DNA of 41,097 nucleotides from Williamsoniiplasma lucivorax ATCC 49196. Lineage in GTDB: Bacteria; Bacillota_I; Bacilli_A; Mycoplasmatales; Mycoplasmataceae. The stretch lies in NCBI RefSeq assembly GCF_000518285.1, contig NZ_JADH01000013.1, positions 1 to 41,097 of the forward strand, written 5' to 3'. Below the pieces are notes generated by a model. It made no database searches and had not been told where the DNA came from. It worked only from the letters and a program-made list of their open reading frames with translations. A program made the translations under genes and the position numbers. Each line of letters opens with the position of its first letter. Within the stretch, counting starts at the first letter, position 1. Positions 29,955-40,060 of this stretch are shown one piece after another.

Positions 29955-31256
29955 ATGAAAAGAAATTTTAAAACTATTGTTGTGGTGGGTACACAATGAG
30001 GAGATGAAGGTAAAGGTAAGATTACTGATTATTTTGCCCAAAAAGCGGAAATGGTTGTGCGTTATGCTGGCGGTGATAATGCTGGACACATGATCGAATT
30101 TGGTGGTAAACGTTATAAAGTCACCATTGTTCCATCAGGAATTTTTAACAAGAATGTTAAAAATATCATTGGGAATGGAACAGTTGTTAATTTAGAGAAA
30201 TTAGTCAGCGAACTAACTGGTTTAAAACAAGCTGGTATTGATACATCAAACTTATTTATCTCGGGAAGAGCACATTTGATTTTGCCTTATAATTTAAAAA
30301 TCGATGAAATGCAAGAAGAGCAACGAAAAGATAATAAAATTGGAACCACTAAACGTGGTATCGGTCCAACATATGCTGATAAAGCATCTCGTTGTGGAAT
30401 TAGAGTTTATGATTTATTACTGCCAAATTTTAAAGAGATTTTAAAAGAAGCAGTTGATTATCATAACCTAATCTTAAAAAACTTGTATAACTCAGATGTC
30501 CAATTTACATTTGAGGAAATTTATAATAATTTAATGACTAATTTTGAAGTTGTTAAAAACAATGTTTTAGATACTGGAGAAATGGTCGCTAATGCAATTG
30601 AAGCCAATAATTTTGTGTTATTTGAAGGAGCACAAGGGGTGCTTTTAGATATTGATCATGGAACTTATCCTTTTGTAACAAGTTCAAATACTAGTGGAAA
30701 CAACGCTTCAATTGGAAGTGGTGTTCACTATAAACATATTCAAAAAATTGTTGGGGTGGCAAAAGCTTACAACACGCGTGTGGGAACCGGGGGGATGCCG
30801 ACTGAATTAGTTAATGAAATTGGTAACCGTATCCGTGAACGTGGAAGAGAATATGGTTCAAACACTGGACGTCCACGTCGTGTTGGTTGATTTGATGCAG
30901 TGGCAATGAAATACGCTGTAAGAGTTGGGGGGATTGACGAATTATTCTTAACTTTATTTGATGTTTTAGATGCTGAAGAAACTTTAAAAATTTGTGTGGC
31001 TTATGAACTTGATGGCAAAACAATTACCACCATGCCGATTAGTGATCAAGAATTACAAAGATGTAAACCAATTTATATTGAGCTGCCTGGATGAAATGAA
31101 GATATTACCAAAGTGCGTTCATATGATGAATTACCAACTAATGCCAAAAACTATATGAAAGCAATTGCTGAACACTCAGGAGCAAAATTCTTAGGGTTTT
31201 CAGTTGGACCAGATCGTGAACAAACAATTTTATTAAAAGGTGAATTTGATGATTAG
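29955..31256 (+). CDS. purA: Adenylosuccinate synthetase
   Basis: A 433-residue enzyme that joins IMP and aspartate with GTP to form adenylosuccinate, the first step from IMP to AMP. Motifs: [17 protein letters not shown] (P-loop with catalytic Asp), [26 protein letters not shown] in the form [66 protein letters not shown], and the C-terminal [11 protein letters not shown]. All key regions are intact. The ATG has an AAAGG site. Its last 8 bases overlap purB, so adenylosuccinate passes to a co-translated partner enzyme. Confidence 0.97.
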
Positions 31257-32547
31257 TCGTTATGCTGTTGCAGATATTGAAAAAATTTGAACTGATGAAA
31301 ACAAATACCAAGTTTGATTAGATGTTGAAAAATATATTGTTGAAGCATGAGCATCATTAAAAGTTGTTCCGCAAAAAGATTTAGCCGCTTTAAGTCAACT
31401 AAAAGTTGATTTACCAAGAATGTTGGTCATTGAACAAGAAACTAAACATGATGTTGTGGCTTTTACAAGAATGCTTGGTGAACAAATTGGCCACGAAAGC
31501 AAATGAATTCATTTGGGTGTGACATCAACAGATATTGTTGATACGGCACAAAATTTTTTAATCAAAAATTCTAATGTTATTGTTGAACAAGAATTGAAAA
31601 ATTTATTAAAAACCTTAAAGTCATTAGCTTTAAAAAATGAAAAAATTTTGATCATGGGGCGCACTCATGGGATGTATGGAGAACCAACATCATTAGGTTT
31701 AAAATTTGCTTTATGGTATGAAGAAATTAATCGTCAAATCAAACGTTTAGAGCTAGCAAGAAAAGATATTGAACTAGTGAAAATATCAGGTTCAATGGGG
31801 AACTATGCCAATTTAGAATTAGCAGTCGAAAGCTTTGTGGCCAAGAAAATGAAAATGGGGGTTGATAGTTTATCAACCCAAGTTACTCAACGTGATCGTC
31901 ACGCTTTTCTAATTTCTGTGTTTGGTAATCTGGCCTCAACTTTAGAAAAAATTGCCACAGAAATTAGGTTATTTCAACGTAGTGATGTTAATGAATTAGC
32001 CGAAGGATTTAGTGCTGGGCAAAAAGGAAGTAGTTCGATGCCCCACAAAAAGAACCCGATTAGTTCTGAAAATATTGCAGGATTATCAAGATTTATTCGT
32101 GCATTCACAAATCTGGCTTTTGAGAATAATAACTTATGACATGAGAGAGATATCTCACACTCATCAAATGAAAGAATTATGTTTCCTGACATTTTCAATA
32201 CTCTAGTTTATGCATTAAGAAGAATGAATGATACATTACAAAATCTTCAAATTAATAAAGTCCAAATCCAAAAACATATTGATGAAGCTCATAATATTTA
32301 TTTTTCGCAACGTGTTTTAACTTACATTATTATGCATAATGCTTTAGTTACTCGTGAAGAAGTTTATGATTTAATTCAAAAATGTACAACTATTTCAATG
32401 GTTGAAAAAACAGACTTAAAAGAAGTTTTATTGAATAATGATATTTTGAATTTCATTTCTAAACAAGAATTTGATACTTTGTTTGATAAGCAATTTTTCA
32501 ATCGTCAAACCAAACAAATTTTTAAAAGAGTTTTTAATCAGAAATAA
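31249..32547 (+). CDS. purB: Adenylosuccinate lyase
   Basis: A 432-residue fumarase/aspartase-superfamily enzyme that splits adenylosuccinate to AMP and fumarate. Motifs: [48 protein letters not shown] with the catalytic His, and the superfamily signature [17 protein letters not shown] on the mobile catalytic loop, followed by [18 protein letters not shown]. It begins within the last codons of purA (overlap 8 bases). No hairpin terminator directly follows the stop; the nearest one ends the RNA gene 260 bases on, so purAB transcripts may read through it. Confidence 0.97.
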
Positions 32548-32640
32548 GCTTTTATTAATTTATTTCGTTGATAGTATTACCAACCAAAATGGATTTAGTA
32601 ATCAAAAACAACATTTATTATTAAAATATAAATTGTGTTG

Positions 32641-32646
32641 TATAAT
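32641..32646 (+). promoter_or_regulatory. Consensus -10 box of the small RNA gene
   Basis: TATAAT lies about 6 bases before the GC-richer RNA segment. At the -35 distance only TTATTA (32618-32623) is available. Confidence 0.55.
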
Positions 32647-32651
32647 AAATA

Positions 32652-32836
32652 TGAGTCGGGATGCTTAGAATGTCCCAGACATACTCGGGAAGTTCGGGTG
32701 AAGAACACCATTGTTGTGTTCAGGGTTAAGATAGCGAATGGTTAGTGCTGTGCTATTACCTCTTGCAAGGCAACCACTAATAGTTGTTCTTGGATATTTA
32801 TTAAACAACACTTTAATTAATTAAAGTGTTGTTTTT
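32652..32836 (+). ncRNA. Structured small RNA of unknown class
   Basis: About 150 bases of clearly GC-richer DNA with no open frame, between a TATAAT box and a perfect terminator. Predicted local pairings: GUC-GGGA with UCCC-A-GAC near the 5' end (about 32655-32680); GAACAC/GUGUUC (from 32703) or alternatively GGUG/CACC; ACCAUU/AAUGGU; and GAUAGC/GCUAUU, whose loop holds UUAGUG able to pair with CACUAA downstream, a possible pseudoknot. It lacks the SRP RNA GGAAGGAAGCAGC region, the tmRNA 3' tRNA-like ACCA end and the RNase P P4 core, so it is none of those as far as I can see. 6S RNA or the mycoplasma MCS4-type RNA remain possible. Confidence 0.6.
32803..32836. terminator. Bidirectional terminator of the small RNA gene
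   Basis: AAACAACACTTTAATT and its exact complement form a 32-base perfect palindrome followed by T. Its mirror use would end the convergent lipoprotein gene (stop at 32895). Confidence 0.85.
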
Positions 32837-32894
32837 GATTATCATTTATTTAATAAAAACTTATTGTTCAAAATTCTTTCTAACATTTCTCTTG

Positions 32895-34222
32895 TTAATG
32901 TACATCAAGAATTGGAATTTGGAAACTGTTTTTAATTAATTGGGAGTTCGGTAATGATCGAACCATAATTATACCCGGTTTTCTTGTACTCCCGATAACT
33001 TGATAGTCAATATCTTTTTTGGCTTCTGGTGCTACTGTATGAATTTCCTCTTCAACTCAAGAGTATATGTTTTCGATCTTAGTTTTTATTGGAAAAGTAC
33101 GAATGTGTAATTTTCTAATAGTTACTCTTTTATCAATTGGTATCGAAATGTTTCTAGAAACAACAGCAATAGTTTTTGAACCTTCAAGTCATTTTGATGA
33201 TTCTTGTGTTTGGACTTGAATGCTTCCCTTATTTTTAGTGTTTCCAGAAATCCAATAGTCTCGATTAAGTTGTGCATCTGGTGCTAATGCATAAATTGCA
33301 TCCATAACATCAGCTTCGATTTGTTCCAGATCATCCTCAACTTTAACCTGATTTATATCAATTTTATGTGAAATATTAATTTTTTCAATTCAACTTTTTG
33401 GTTTAACAACTTTAATTTTAAAACTATCTTTAATGAACTTAGAATTAGGTTTAGCTTTTACTAAAATTCCACCCTCTTTTTTAGTGTCACCTTTAATTTC
33501 AAAATCTTCATTAAGTTTTGCTTCGGGTGCAATTTCATGAATTTTATCCAAAATTTTTGCCCTTACTTGTTTCATATCAGCCCCAATACGAAGATCTGGT
33601 GTAAATTTGATTTGTTTTAAACTTTCCTTAACTATTTTACTTGATAATGAAATAACCTTAATTTCAAATTGATCTTTTAATATTTTAGAAGAACTAACTG
33701 CCTTCACCACAATTTTTCCAACCTCTTTTGTATCACCTTGAATGACAAAGTCTATACCAAGTTTTGCTTCCGGTGCTATTTTATAAACATCAAGCAAAAT
33801 CTTATTTTTTACAAGTTCCATATTATACTCAACTCTAACATCTTCTGATTTTATTTTTTGCAAACTTTTTTTCGCAGTTTCTACATGCTTGCCCGCATCT
33901 TTAACAATGTTAATTTCAAACTGGTCAACTAATCATTTTGAATCTTTTGTTGCTTTAACAATAATGTGTCCTGCTTGTTTAGTATCACCTTCAATAGTGT
34001 AGTCTTTCCCAAATTCTACATCAGGTATTTTGCCTATAATTTTGCTATGAACTTCTTGTTGCAAGCTTTTCATATTAAAGCCAACTTCTTTATCACCAAT
34101 ATGAATATCAGAAATGCTAATTGCCCCTGATGATTCTTGGTCATTTTTGTGGCAACAACAGCAGTTGTAGCTGTTGTTGCCACCAAACCAATACAACCTA
34201 ACAATGTTAATAAATTTTTCAT
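32895..34222 (-). pseudogene. Five-repeat lipoprotein gene with a frameshift in the signal peptide
   Basis: GGAGG and ATG at 34222 open a typical signal, MKNLLTLLGCIGLVATTATT then AVVA, but this frame leaves the body after about 24 codons and stops 38 codons later. The body lies in another frame from CHKNDQESSG onwards and continues through Trp-TGA codons to TAA at 32895. It contains five modules of about 75-90 residues with the pattern (I)APEA-x-L-x-x-DY-x-IxGDTK-x-x-G-x-I-x-VKA-x-x-SSK-x-L-x-D-x-F-x-I-x-V. The lipobox Cys is missing at the junction. Adding four bases restores one frame of 443 residues with VVAC. The same module occurs in the lipoprotein at 38434. It is a pseudogene, a phase-off surface protein, or a sequencing error at a hairpin. 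Confidence 0.75.
34149..34183. repeat. Perfect 14-bp inverted repeat in the lipoprotein signal sequence
   Basis: GTGGCAACAACAGC and GCTGTTGTTGCCAC flank a 7-base loop. It encodes the end of the signal peptide and coincides with the frame change. Confidence 0.9.
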
Positions 34223-34352
34223 TTTTACCTCCATTTGTGTTATTACCACAACTCTATTCTACATTTTCTACTTTTTTGTTAGAAGTAAATCCTGGCTAGT
34301 GAGAGCGCTTTTTTTGTCCTTAAAATAGACAAAATCTCGATGTTTATTTAAA

Positions 34353-34400
34353 AAACCCCTTCTGAAATTGAAGAAAATTTTCAATTTGGGAAGGGGGTTT
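34353..34400 (-). terminator. Terminator of the P-type ATPase gene
   Basis: AAACCCCTTC pairs with GAAGGGGGTTT and an inner AATTGAA with TTCAATT, a long hairpin with a T-rich tail on the minus strand. It lies about 30 bases past the ATPase stop. Confidence 0.8.
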
Positions 34401-34428
34401 AAAAAATTAAAATAAAGGAAATGAAAAT

Positions 34429-37206
34429 TTATTTTTCATGGCTCTTTTTATTCCATCACCAATTTTTAACTTTGATGTATCCTTGGTAAGTTAATCAAAT
34501 TGAGAGAATGGTTAAAATCGTGTTGGTGACAAAAATGGCAATTAATCCGGCGGGTAGTCCAATAGTACTAAAATCAAAAAACTTATTAATTTGTTCAACC
34601 GGAACTAAAGTAATGATTGCTAAAAATAAAGCTAAAAAAGAAAAAATCAGTAAACGTTTATTTAGAATAAATTTTTCTTTCTTTTTGATCAAGAGACCTT
34701 TTTGGTTAATTGGTAAAAAGAAATTATTGTATAAAAATGAATAAACAATAGGGGCAAACATAATAGAAATATAAACTCCAGTTTTACCAAACTCTTGCGC
34801 TAAGATATCATTATCAGTAAAAAATTTAGCAAATTCATAATTTAAAATTGCAAACAGTGAACTCAAAGTAGTAGTAATAATAATTTGCATTTTAATCCCT
34901 TTAAGTAGTGATTCTTTTTTGTGTGATGGGGGTGGATTTCACATCACACCTTTGCGGTCATAACCCATCCCAATTGGAATGGCTACAATTGTTTCAATGA
35001 CAAAGATGTGGAATAAAATGTTAACCGAATTTAAAGCAACCCCTTTATTGACTAATAAAATAAAAAGGATGGTTAAGACCTGGCTAATGTTAGCGGCAAT
35101 TAAAAATGAAATGGAGTACTTAATTTTTTCATACACATTTCTCCCGGCTCGCACTCCATAAACAATACTTTTAAAGTTATCATCTTTTAAAATAACATCA
35201 CTAACTTCTCTAGTAACTTCAGTACCACTAATTCCCATCGCAATTCCAACATCAGCTTTAACAATACTTGGGGTATCATTAATTCCATCCCCAGTCATCG
35301 CGACAATATTTTTTTGTTCTTGTAAGAGTTTAACAATCACTGCTTTGTGTTCAGGACTTACTCGTGCAAAAACATTCGTGCTTTTAATTTTTTCTGATAA
35401 CTCTTCTTGAGAAAGAGTGTCGATTTCAGCTCCAGTGATCACTTGGTTATATTTTTCAGTGTAAATCCCTAATCTTTGAGCAATCTCTTGGGCTGTAATT
35501 TTGTGATCACCAGTAATCATCACCACCCTCACTCCAGCATCATTAGCGGTTTTGATTGCTTCTTTAACCTCTGGACGTGGTGGGTCAATAATGGCTACAG
35601 CACCAATAAAAATTAAATCATTCTCATATTCATCATCAAGAGATTTTAAATTTTTAAAAGCAATCCCTAAAACTCGCATTCCTTTTCTCGCAAATTCAAA
35701 AGCTTGATTTTCGATGGTGGTGCGGTCTTCAGCGGTTAAAGCTGAAATTTCTCCATCAATAATTTTTTGTGTGGAATTGGCTAATAAATAATCAAAAGCT
35801 CCTTTAGTATATGAAGTAAAATGATTTTTATTTTTATGCACAGTTGTCATCATTTTGCGTTTTGAATCAAAAGGAATTTCGTCCACTCGGGGATAAAGTT
35901 TTTTCAGATTTAAATAATTTATTTTTTGTTGCTCTAAAAATTTAACAATAGCAACTTCAGTCGCCCCACCAAGAATTTGGTTATCAGGATTGGTGATGGC
36001 ATCATTACATAAAGCAAAAGCAGTTAAAAAATGTTTATTTTTCGTAATTTGACTTGGATTGGGGTGGTATTTAAAGTCAACAAAAAATTGGTCAACATGC
36101 ATTTTGTTTTGTGTTAAAGTGCCGGTTTTATCAGAACAAATCACATTGACATTCCCCAGTGTTTCAATTGATTTTGGATTTTTAACTTGCACATTATTTT
36201 TATCCATTTTTTTAGTAGCAATCATCATACACAACTTAACAATAATTGTAAGTGATTCAGGAATAACACTAATTGCTGCTGAGACAGCTAATAAAAGTAA
36301 AGTATTTCAAGCTTGCAAGGCAACAGGTAATTCATCTCGAATAAACAAAGAAAAGGCTAGTAAAAGGGCTCCAAAAATAAGGGCAATAATCCCAATCCGA
36401 ATTGTTAAAGCTTTAATTTTCTTTTCTAAAGGTGTGCGATTAGTTTTATGAGTGGTAATTTTAGAAGCAATTTTGCCAATTTCTGAATCTAATCCCGTGT
36501 TTAAAACTAAGCCAACCAATTTTCCTTCTAAAATCATTGTTGACATAAAAGCAATATTTTTTTGATCAGAAATCACAAGGTTATCTTCTTTAATGACTTC
36601 AGCACTTTTTTCTACTGGTTCAGATTCACCAGTTAATGATGACTCATCAATTTTTAAAACTGATTGATCAACAATGCGTAAATCTGCTGGAATAAATTCT
36701 CCAAGTTTGGAATAAACAACATCTCCGGGCACTAAAAATTCGACATTAACTTGTTTAATTACACCATCTCTTAAAACTGAAATTAAGATTTCTTCTTTGT
36801 TTCCCAAAGAAGAAATATAGTTCATTGATTTAATTTCCTGATAAGTTGAAATCAAGGAATTGGTGATGATGATTAAGCCAATAATACATAATCCAGCCAC
36901 ATCAGGAATTGACATTTCTTGATTAATGATCCCGGCAATAATTGTAATTAAACCAGCTAAAGCCATGATAATACATAATGGATCTAAGAAAGTTTTCAAA
37001 AAAATTACAAAAATATTTGGTTTTTTTGAAGAAGGTAAGCAATTTGGGCCATATTTTTTTAAACGCTCAGTAGCTTCTTGTTCGGTTAAGCCGATACTCA
37101 AATTAGTTTTATAAATTTTTGCAATTTTTTTATCTGAAAGCTGATATCATTTTCTATCAGTTTCAATAATTTTTTTTGAATTTGTGTCACTAATATTTTG
37201 GTTCAT
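34429..37206 (-). CDS. P2-type cation-transporting ATPase (calcium-type)
   Basis: A 925-residue ion pump with all P-type domains. The actuator domain carries LTGESEPVEK; the phosphorylation site is CSDKTGTLTQNKM with D359; the nucleotide domain has FTSYTKGAFDYLL (KGA) and the hinge has MTGDGINDTPSIVKADVGIAMG. About ten membrane spans, with VIPESLTIIVK at the ion-binding helix 4 in place of the usual PEGLP, a small but notable change. The nearest relatives are SERCA/PMR1-like Ca2+ pumps; Mn2+, Na+ or Mg2+ cannot be excluded. Start at 37206 (MNQNISDTNSKK) follows AGAGG and adds about 35 residues upstream of the first recognisable domain block. An inverted repeat at the probable transcription start suggests control. 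Confidence 0.9.
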
Positions 37207-37219
37207 ATTAAATCTACCT

Positions 37220-37240
37220 CTTACAACATCAAGTTGTAAG
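37220..37240 (-). promoter_or_regulatory. Operator-like inverted repeat at the ATPase promoter
   Basis: CTTACAAC and GTTGTAAG with a 5-base centre. On the minus strand it follows a TATAAT-like box and directly precedes the ribosome binding site, a place suited to a repressor or a leader hairpin. Confidence 0.55.
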
Positions 37241-37423
37241 ATATATTATAAATAATTTTTTAGACAAAGTTGAGAATTTGAAAGATATGCTAAATAACAA
37301 ATGAAGTAGCAAATTGGGAGGTTTTATTTTTTATATCAAAAAATAATTTTAATATTATAATTTAATTATAGAAATTATTTTTCTATCGATGATTCTATTA
37401 AAGAATTTAAGGGAGTTATTAAA

Positions 37424-38416
37424 ATGGTTGAATCAATTATTGGATTTCTTATTTTTGTTGTTGTTATTTATTCATTAGTCGTAAATTTTGGGCATATTTT
37501 AATGTGAATAGGTATTGGTTTAGCTTGTTTAATTGGGATCGTTATAATTGGTTGAATTATATATAAGATTCGTGAGAATCATGTGCTTCGTAAGTTTTAT
37601 GGTGAACCAACATCTTCTTCTTCATCTCCTTTGATTGATATTTTTTATAAATGAAAAAATCAGTCCAAGACAAAATATGTGGATGTTAAAAGTGGAGAAG
37701 AAGAATTTGTTGCTGGACCAGCTCCTGAAGGAACAAGAGAAATTTTAATATTGGGGTGGGATAAATATGGTAGAGCTTACCCACTTCCGCTCACAACTGA
37801 AATAATCCCCAGTGGACTTGATCCTGAAATAATGAGCACAAAAAATTTATTTGCAAAAGCATCAAAATCTAGTGAAAACATTTGGAAATGAGACACAAAA
37901 ATAGATAAATCCAAATTTTATGATGAAACAGGATATTATAGTTATGAACAATTAGAATTTTTGTATTCTTTAAATTTTGATAAAATAGATTTTTGAGAAA
38001 TTTGGGAAGATCTTGATCGTCCTTGTGTAAATTATGAACTAAATCCTGCTAAATTATTTTTTGGCACTAACACATGACCTGATGATGTTCCAGAATGAAG
38101 TTTTTGGCATATTGGGTTTAGTGATGATGATTCAAAATTGAATGTTTCACACCGCAGCTCATCTGAATGGATTGAGGGATATATCAAGTGAAGGGAAGAA
38201 AACCAAGATCCAATATTTGAAGCATATGAATTGTTGGGGATTGATCCAAATATAAACATTTCAGTTCCACAAATTAAAGCACTTCGTAGAAAAATGGCAA
38301 AACAACATCATCCTGATAAAAATTTGCAAGTCAACACAAATGAAAGGATGACCGAAATAAATAATGCTTGTGATTTTCTTATTGAGCATAAACAAAACGA
38401 AAAAAATAAAGAGTAA
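37424..38416 (+). CDS. Membrane-anchored protein with a C-terminal J domain
   Basis: A 330-residue protein. Two hydrophobic spans at the N-terminus (about residues 4-20 and 24-46) are followed by a Ser-rich linker and a Trp-rich acidic middle region of about 200 residues with no family I recognise. The last 65 residues form a J domain: YELLGID, then KALRRKMAKQHHPDKN with the intact HPD triad that activates DnaK, and a closing helix INNACDFLIEHK. Canonical DnaJ has the J domain first; here it is last and tethered to the membrane. GGGAG precedes the ATG. The next gene starts 17 bases after the stop. It could recruit DnaK to a membrane site, for example lipoprotein export, by inference. Confidence 0.8.
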
Positions 38417-38433
38417 ATGGAGATATTTATAAA

Positions 38434-39012
38434 ATGAAAAAAACACTCATGATATTGTCTGGCATCACAATTATACCGATGCTCACAAGCACGGTTGTTG
38501 CTTGTAATGAACCCCAAACCAGCAATAAAAAAACAATTGATAATTTATTTGTTGAGATTGAGCATGGAATGTTATTAAATGCTGTACAAACTTTAATTAC
38601 AAAAGCCATTGATGCAATTGAACCAAGAGCCTTATTTAAGAATGATTACACAATTGAAGGAAGTGAAGTCACTGCCGAATATGAAAAAATACATGTGATT
38701 GCAACTCCAAAATCAAAATGATTAGAAGGTCATGCGGTTATTTTTGTGAAAAAACAAGATAGAAGAATATCTATTTCTGAATGAAATATAAAACTTTTTG
38801 GTGAAATGAACCAAGAAGAGGCAATCCAGGAAATTGAACAATGAATTTCTAATAAAGTAGTAGGTGCTAAATTGGCTAGAGACTATTCAATTCTTCACCT
38901 TCCAAAGAAATTAACTGAGGATGATGAAATTATGATTAAAGCATATGAAGACTCCGCGCTATTAAAGGACAGTTTTAAAATAACTGTTTTACCACCCAAA
39001 AAACAAAACTAA
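38434..39012 (+). CDS. Lipoprotein of the J-domain gene cluster
   Basis: A 192-residue lipoprotein: MKKTLMILSGITIIPMLTS then TVVAC, Cys near residue 24. The mature part has two copies of the module found five times in the minus-strand gene at 32895-34222: a helix (VQTLITKAIDAIEP), then NDYTIEGSEV, then IHVIATPKSKWLEGHAVIFV; the second copy reads EQWISNKVVGAKLARDYSI and later YEDSALLKDSFKITVL. It lies 17 bases from each neighbour, so the three genes form one operon. AAATGGAGA gives a ribosome binding site. Surface location is clear, function unknown. Confidence 0.82.
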
Positions 39013-39029
39013 CAGAAAGCAGGAATAAA

Positions 39030-39989
39030 ATGAAAATTATAAAATCCAAAAAGCAATCTAACAAATGACTTCGAGATTTGGAAAAACATATTGCTTTATT
39101 AAAGCCAGAATATCAAGAAGAAATAATTTCAATCTACTCTGATTATTTTGAAGAAAACATTAAAGAAGGTAATGAGTTTAATGATCTAATATCAGATGCA
39201 AAACCTATTGAAGTTTTGGTTAAAAATTTATACAAAAAATATAATATTGATCCCGAAAGTCTTAATCGTGATGCTAGAACAAAAAAACAAAAATTTTTAA
39301 ATGCATTTTCGTTGTTTTTGCAACCTTTTATTTTATTAGGAGGAATAGCATTAATTATTCTAGCTGTTCTTACACCTGTGGCAAGTTTTTTTGTTGCTAC
39401 ATTACTTTATTTAAATTTTGATTTTTGAGAAGCTAGTTCCATAACTTGAATCACAATTCCAGGAACACCCCTTCTTTTGGTTTCGTTTTTATTTATTGCT
39501 AAATTGCTCTTTAAATATAGCAATAAAACATTAAATTATTTTGGATTAGCATATTGAAATAAAAAACTGCAAAAAATAAAATGAAAGAAATGGTTGATTA
39601 GATTTTGTGTGTCAATTGCTTTTTTTGCAACTTTCTTAGCAATAATTTTTATTGTTAACCCAAACCAAAGTTTAATTAAATATGCTAAAAGTGATCAATT
39701 AAAAAATGTTCAAACTTTTAATATAAATAAAATTTTGGACCAAGAACATTGGAATAAGGATTTGAAACTAGAAACAACTTATGGTGAAAGCACATTTAGT
39801 ATTGAAAGAGCCGGAATAAATAATGAATATAAAAAGGGCACATTAGTAAGACGCCATAACTTTAAAAATAATATTGGTGAAAACAAATATATTTTTGATG
39901 AAAAAAATTTAATAATTAAGGTTGAACCAGATAACTGAGCACAAAAATATTTTATTTTTGGAATAGAAAAATATACTCTTTATATTTAG
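39030..39989 (+). CDS. HAAS/DUF1700-like membrane protein
   Basis: A 319-residue protein. The first 75 residues resemble the HAAS (DUF1700) domain: WLRDLEKHIALLKPEYQEEI, IYSDYFEENIKEG, then a DLISDAKPIEVLVKNLY segment, as in small cytoplasmic domains attached to regulated membrane proteins. Four spans follow (about residues 95-125, 132-150, 155-170 and 195-215). The C-terminal 105 residues face outside and are hydrophilic with no match known to me. HAAS proteins are often paired with PadR regulators; none is present here. It ends the cluster with the J-domain protein and the lipoprotein. Confidence 0.6.
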
Positions 39990-40019
39990 TTGTTTTGGAA
40001 AAGGTTAAATTTTCATAAA

Positions 40020-40045
40020 AAAATCTATTTTGTAAAATAGATTTT
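40020..40045. terminator. Bidirectional terminator between convergent genes
   Basis: AAAATCTATTTT and AAAATAGATTTT form a 12-bp stem with a two-base loop, flanked by A and T runs on both sides. It serves the forward cluster and the minus-strand S-component gene. Confidence 0.85.
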
Positions 40046-40060
40046 TTAAACTTATCAAGT

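Noticed and set aside
32652-32802. SRP RNA, tmRNA or RNase P RNA
   Set aside because: The conserved words of each (GGAAGGAAGCAGC region, tRNA-like ACCA end, P4 core) are absent.
34137-34328. Forward open frame opposite the lipoprotein signal
   Set aside because: It is the antisense of the palindrome and signal region and has no ribosome binding site.
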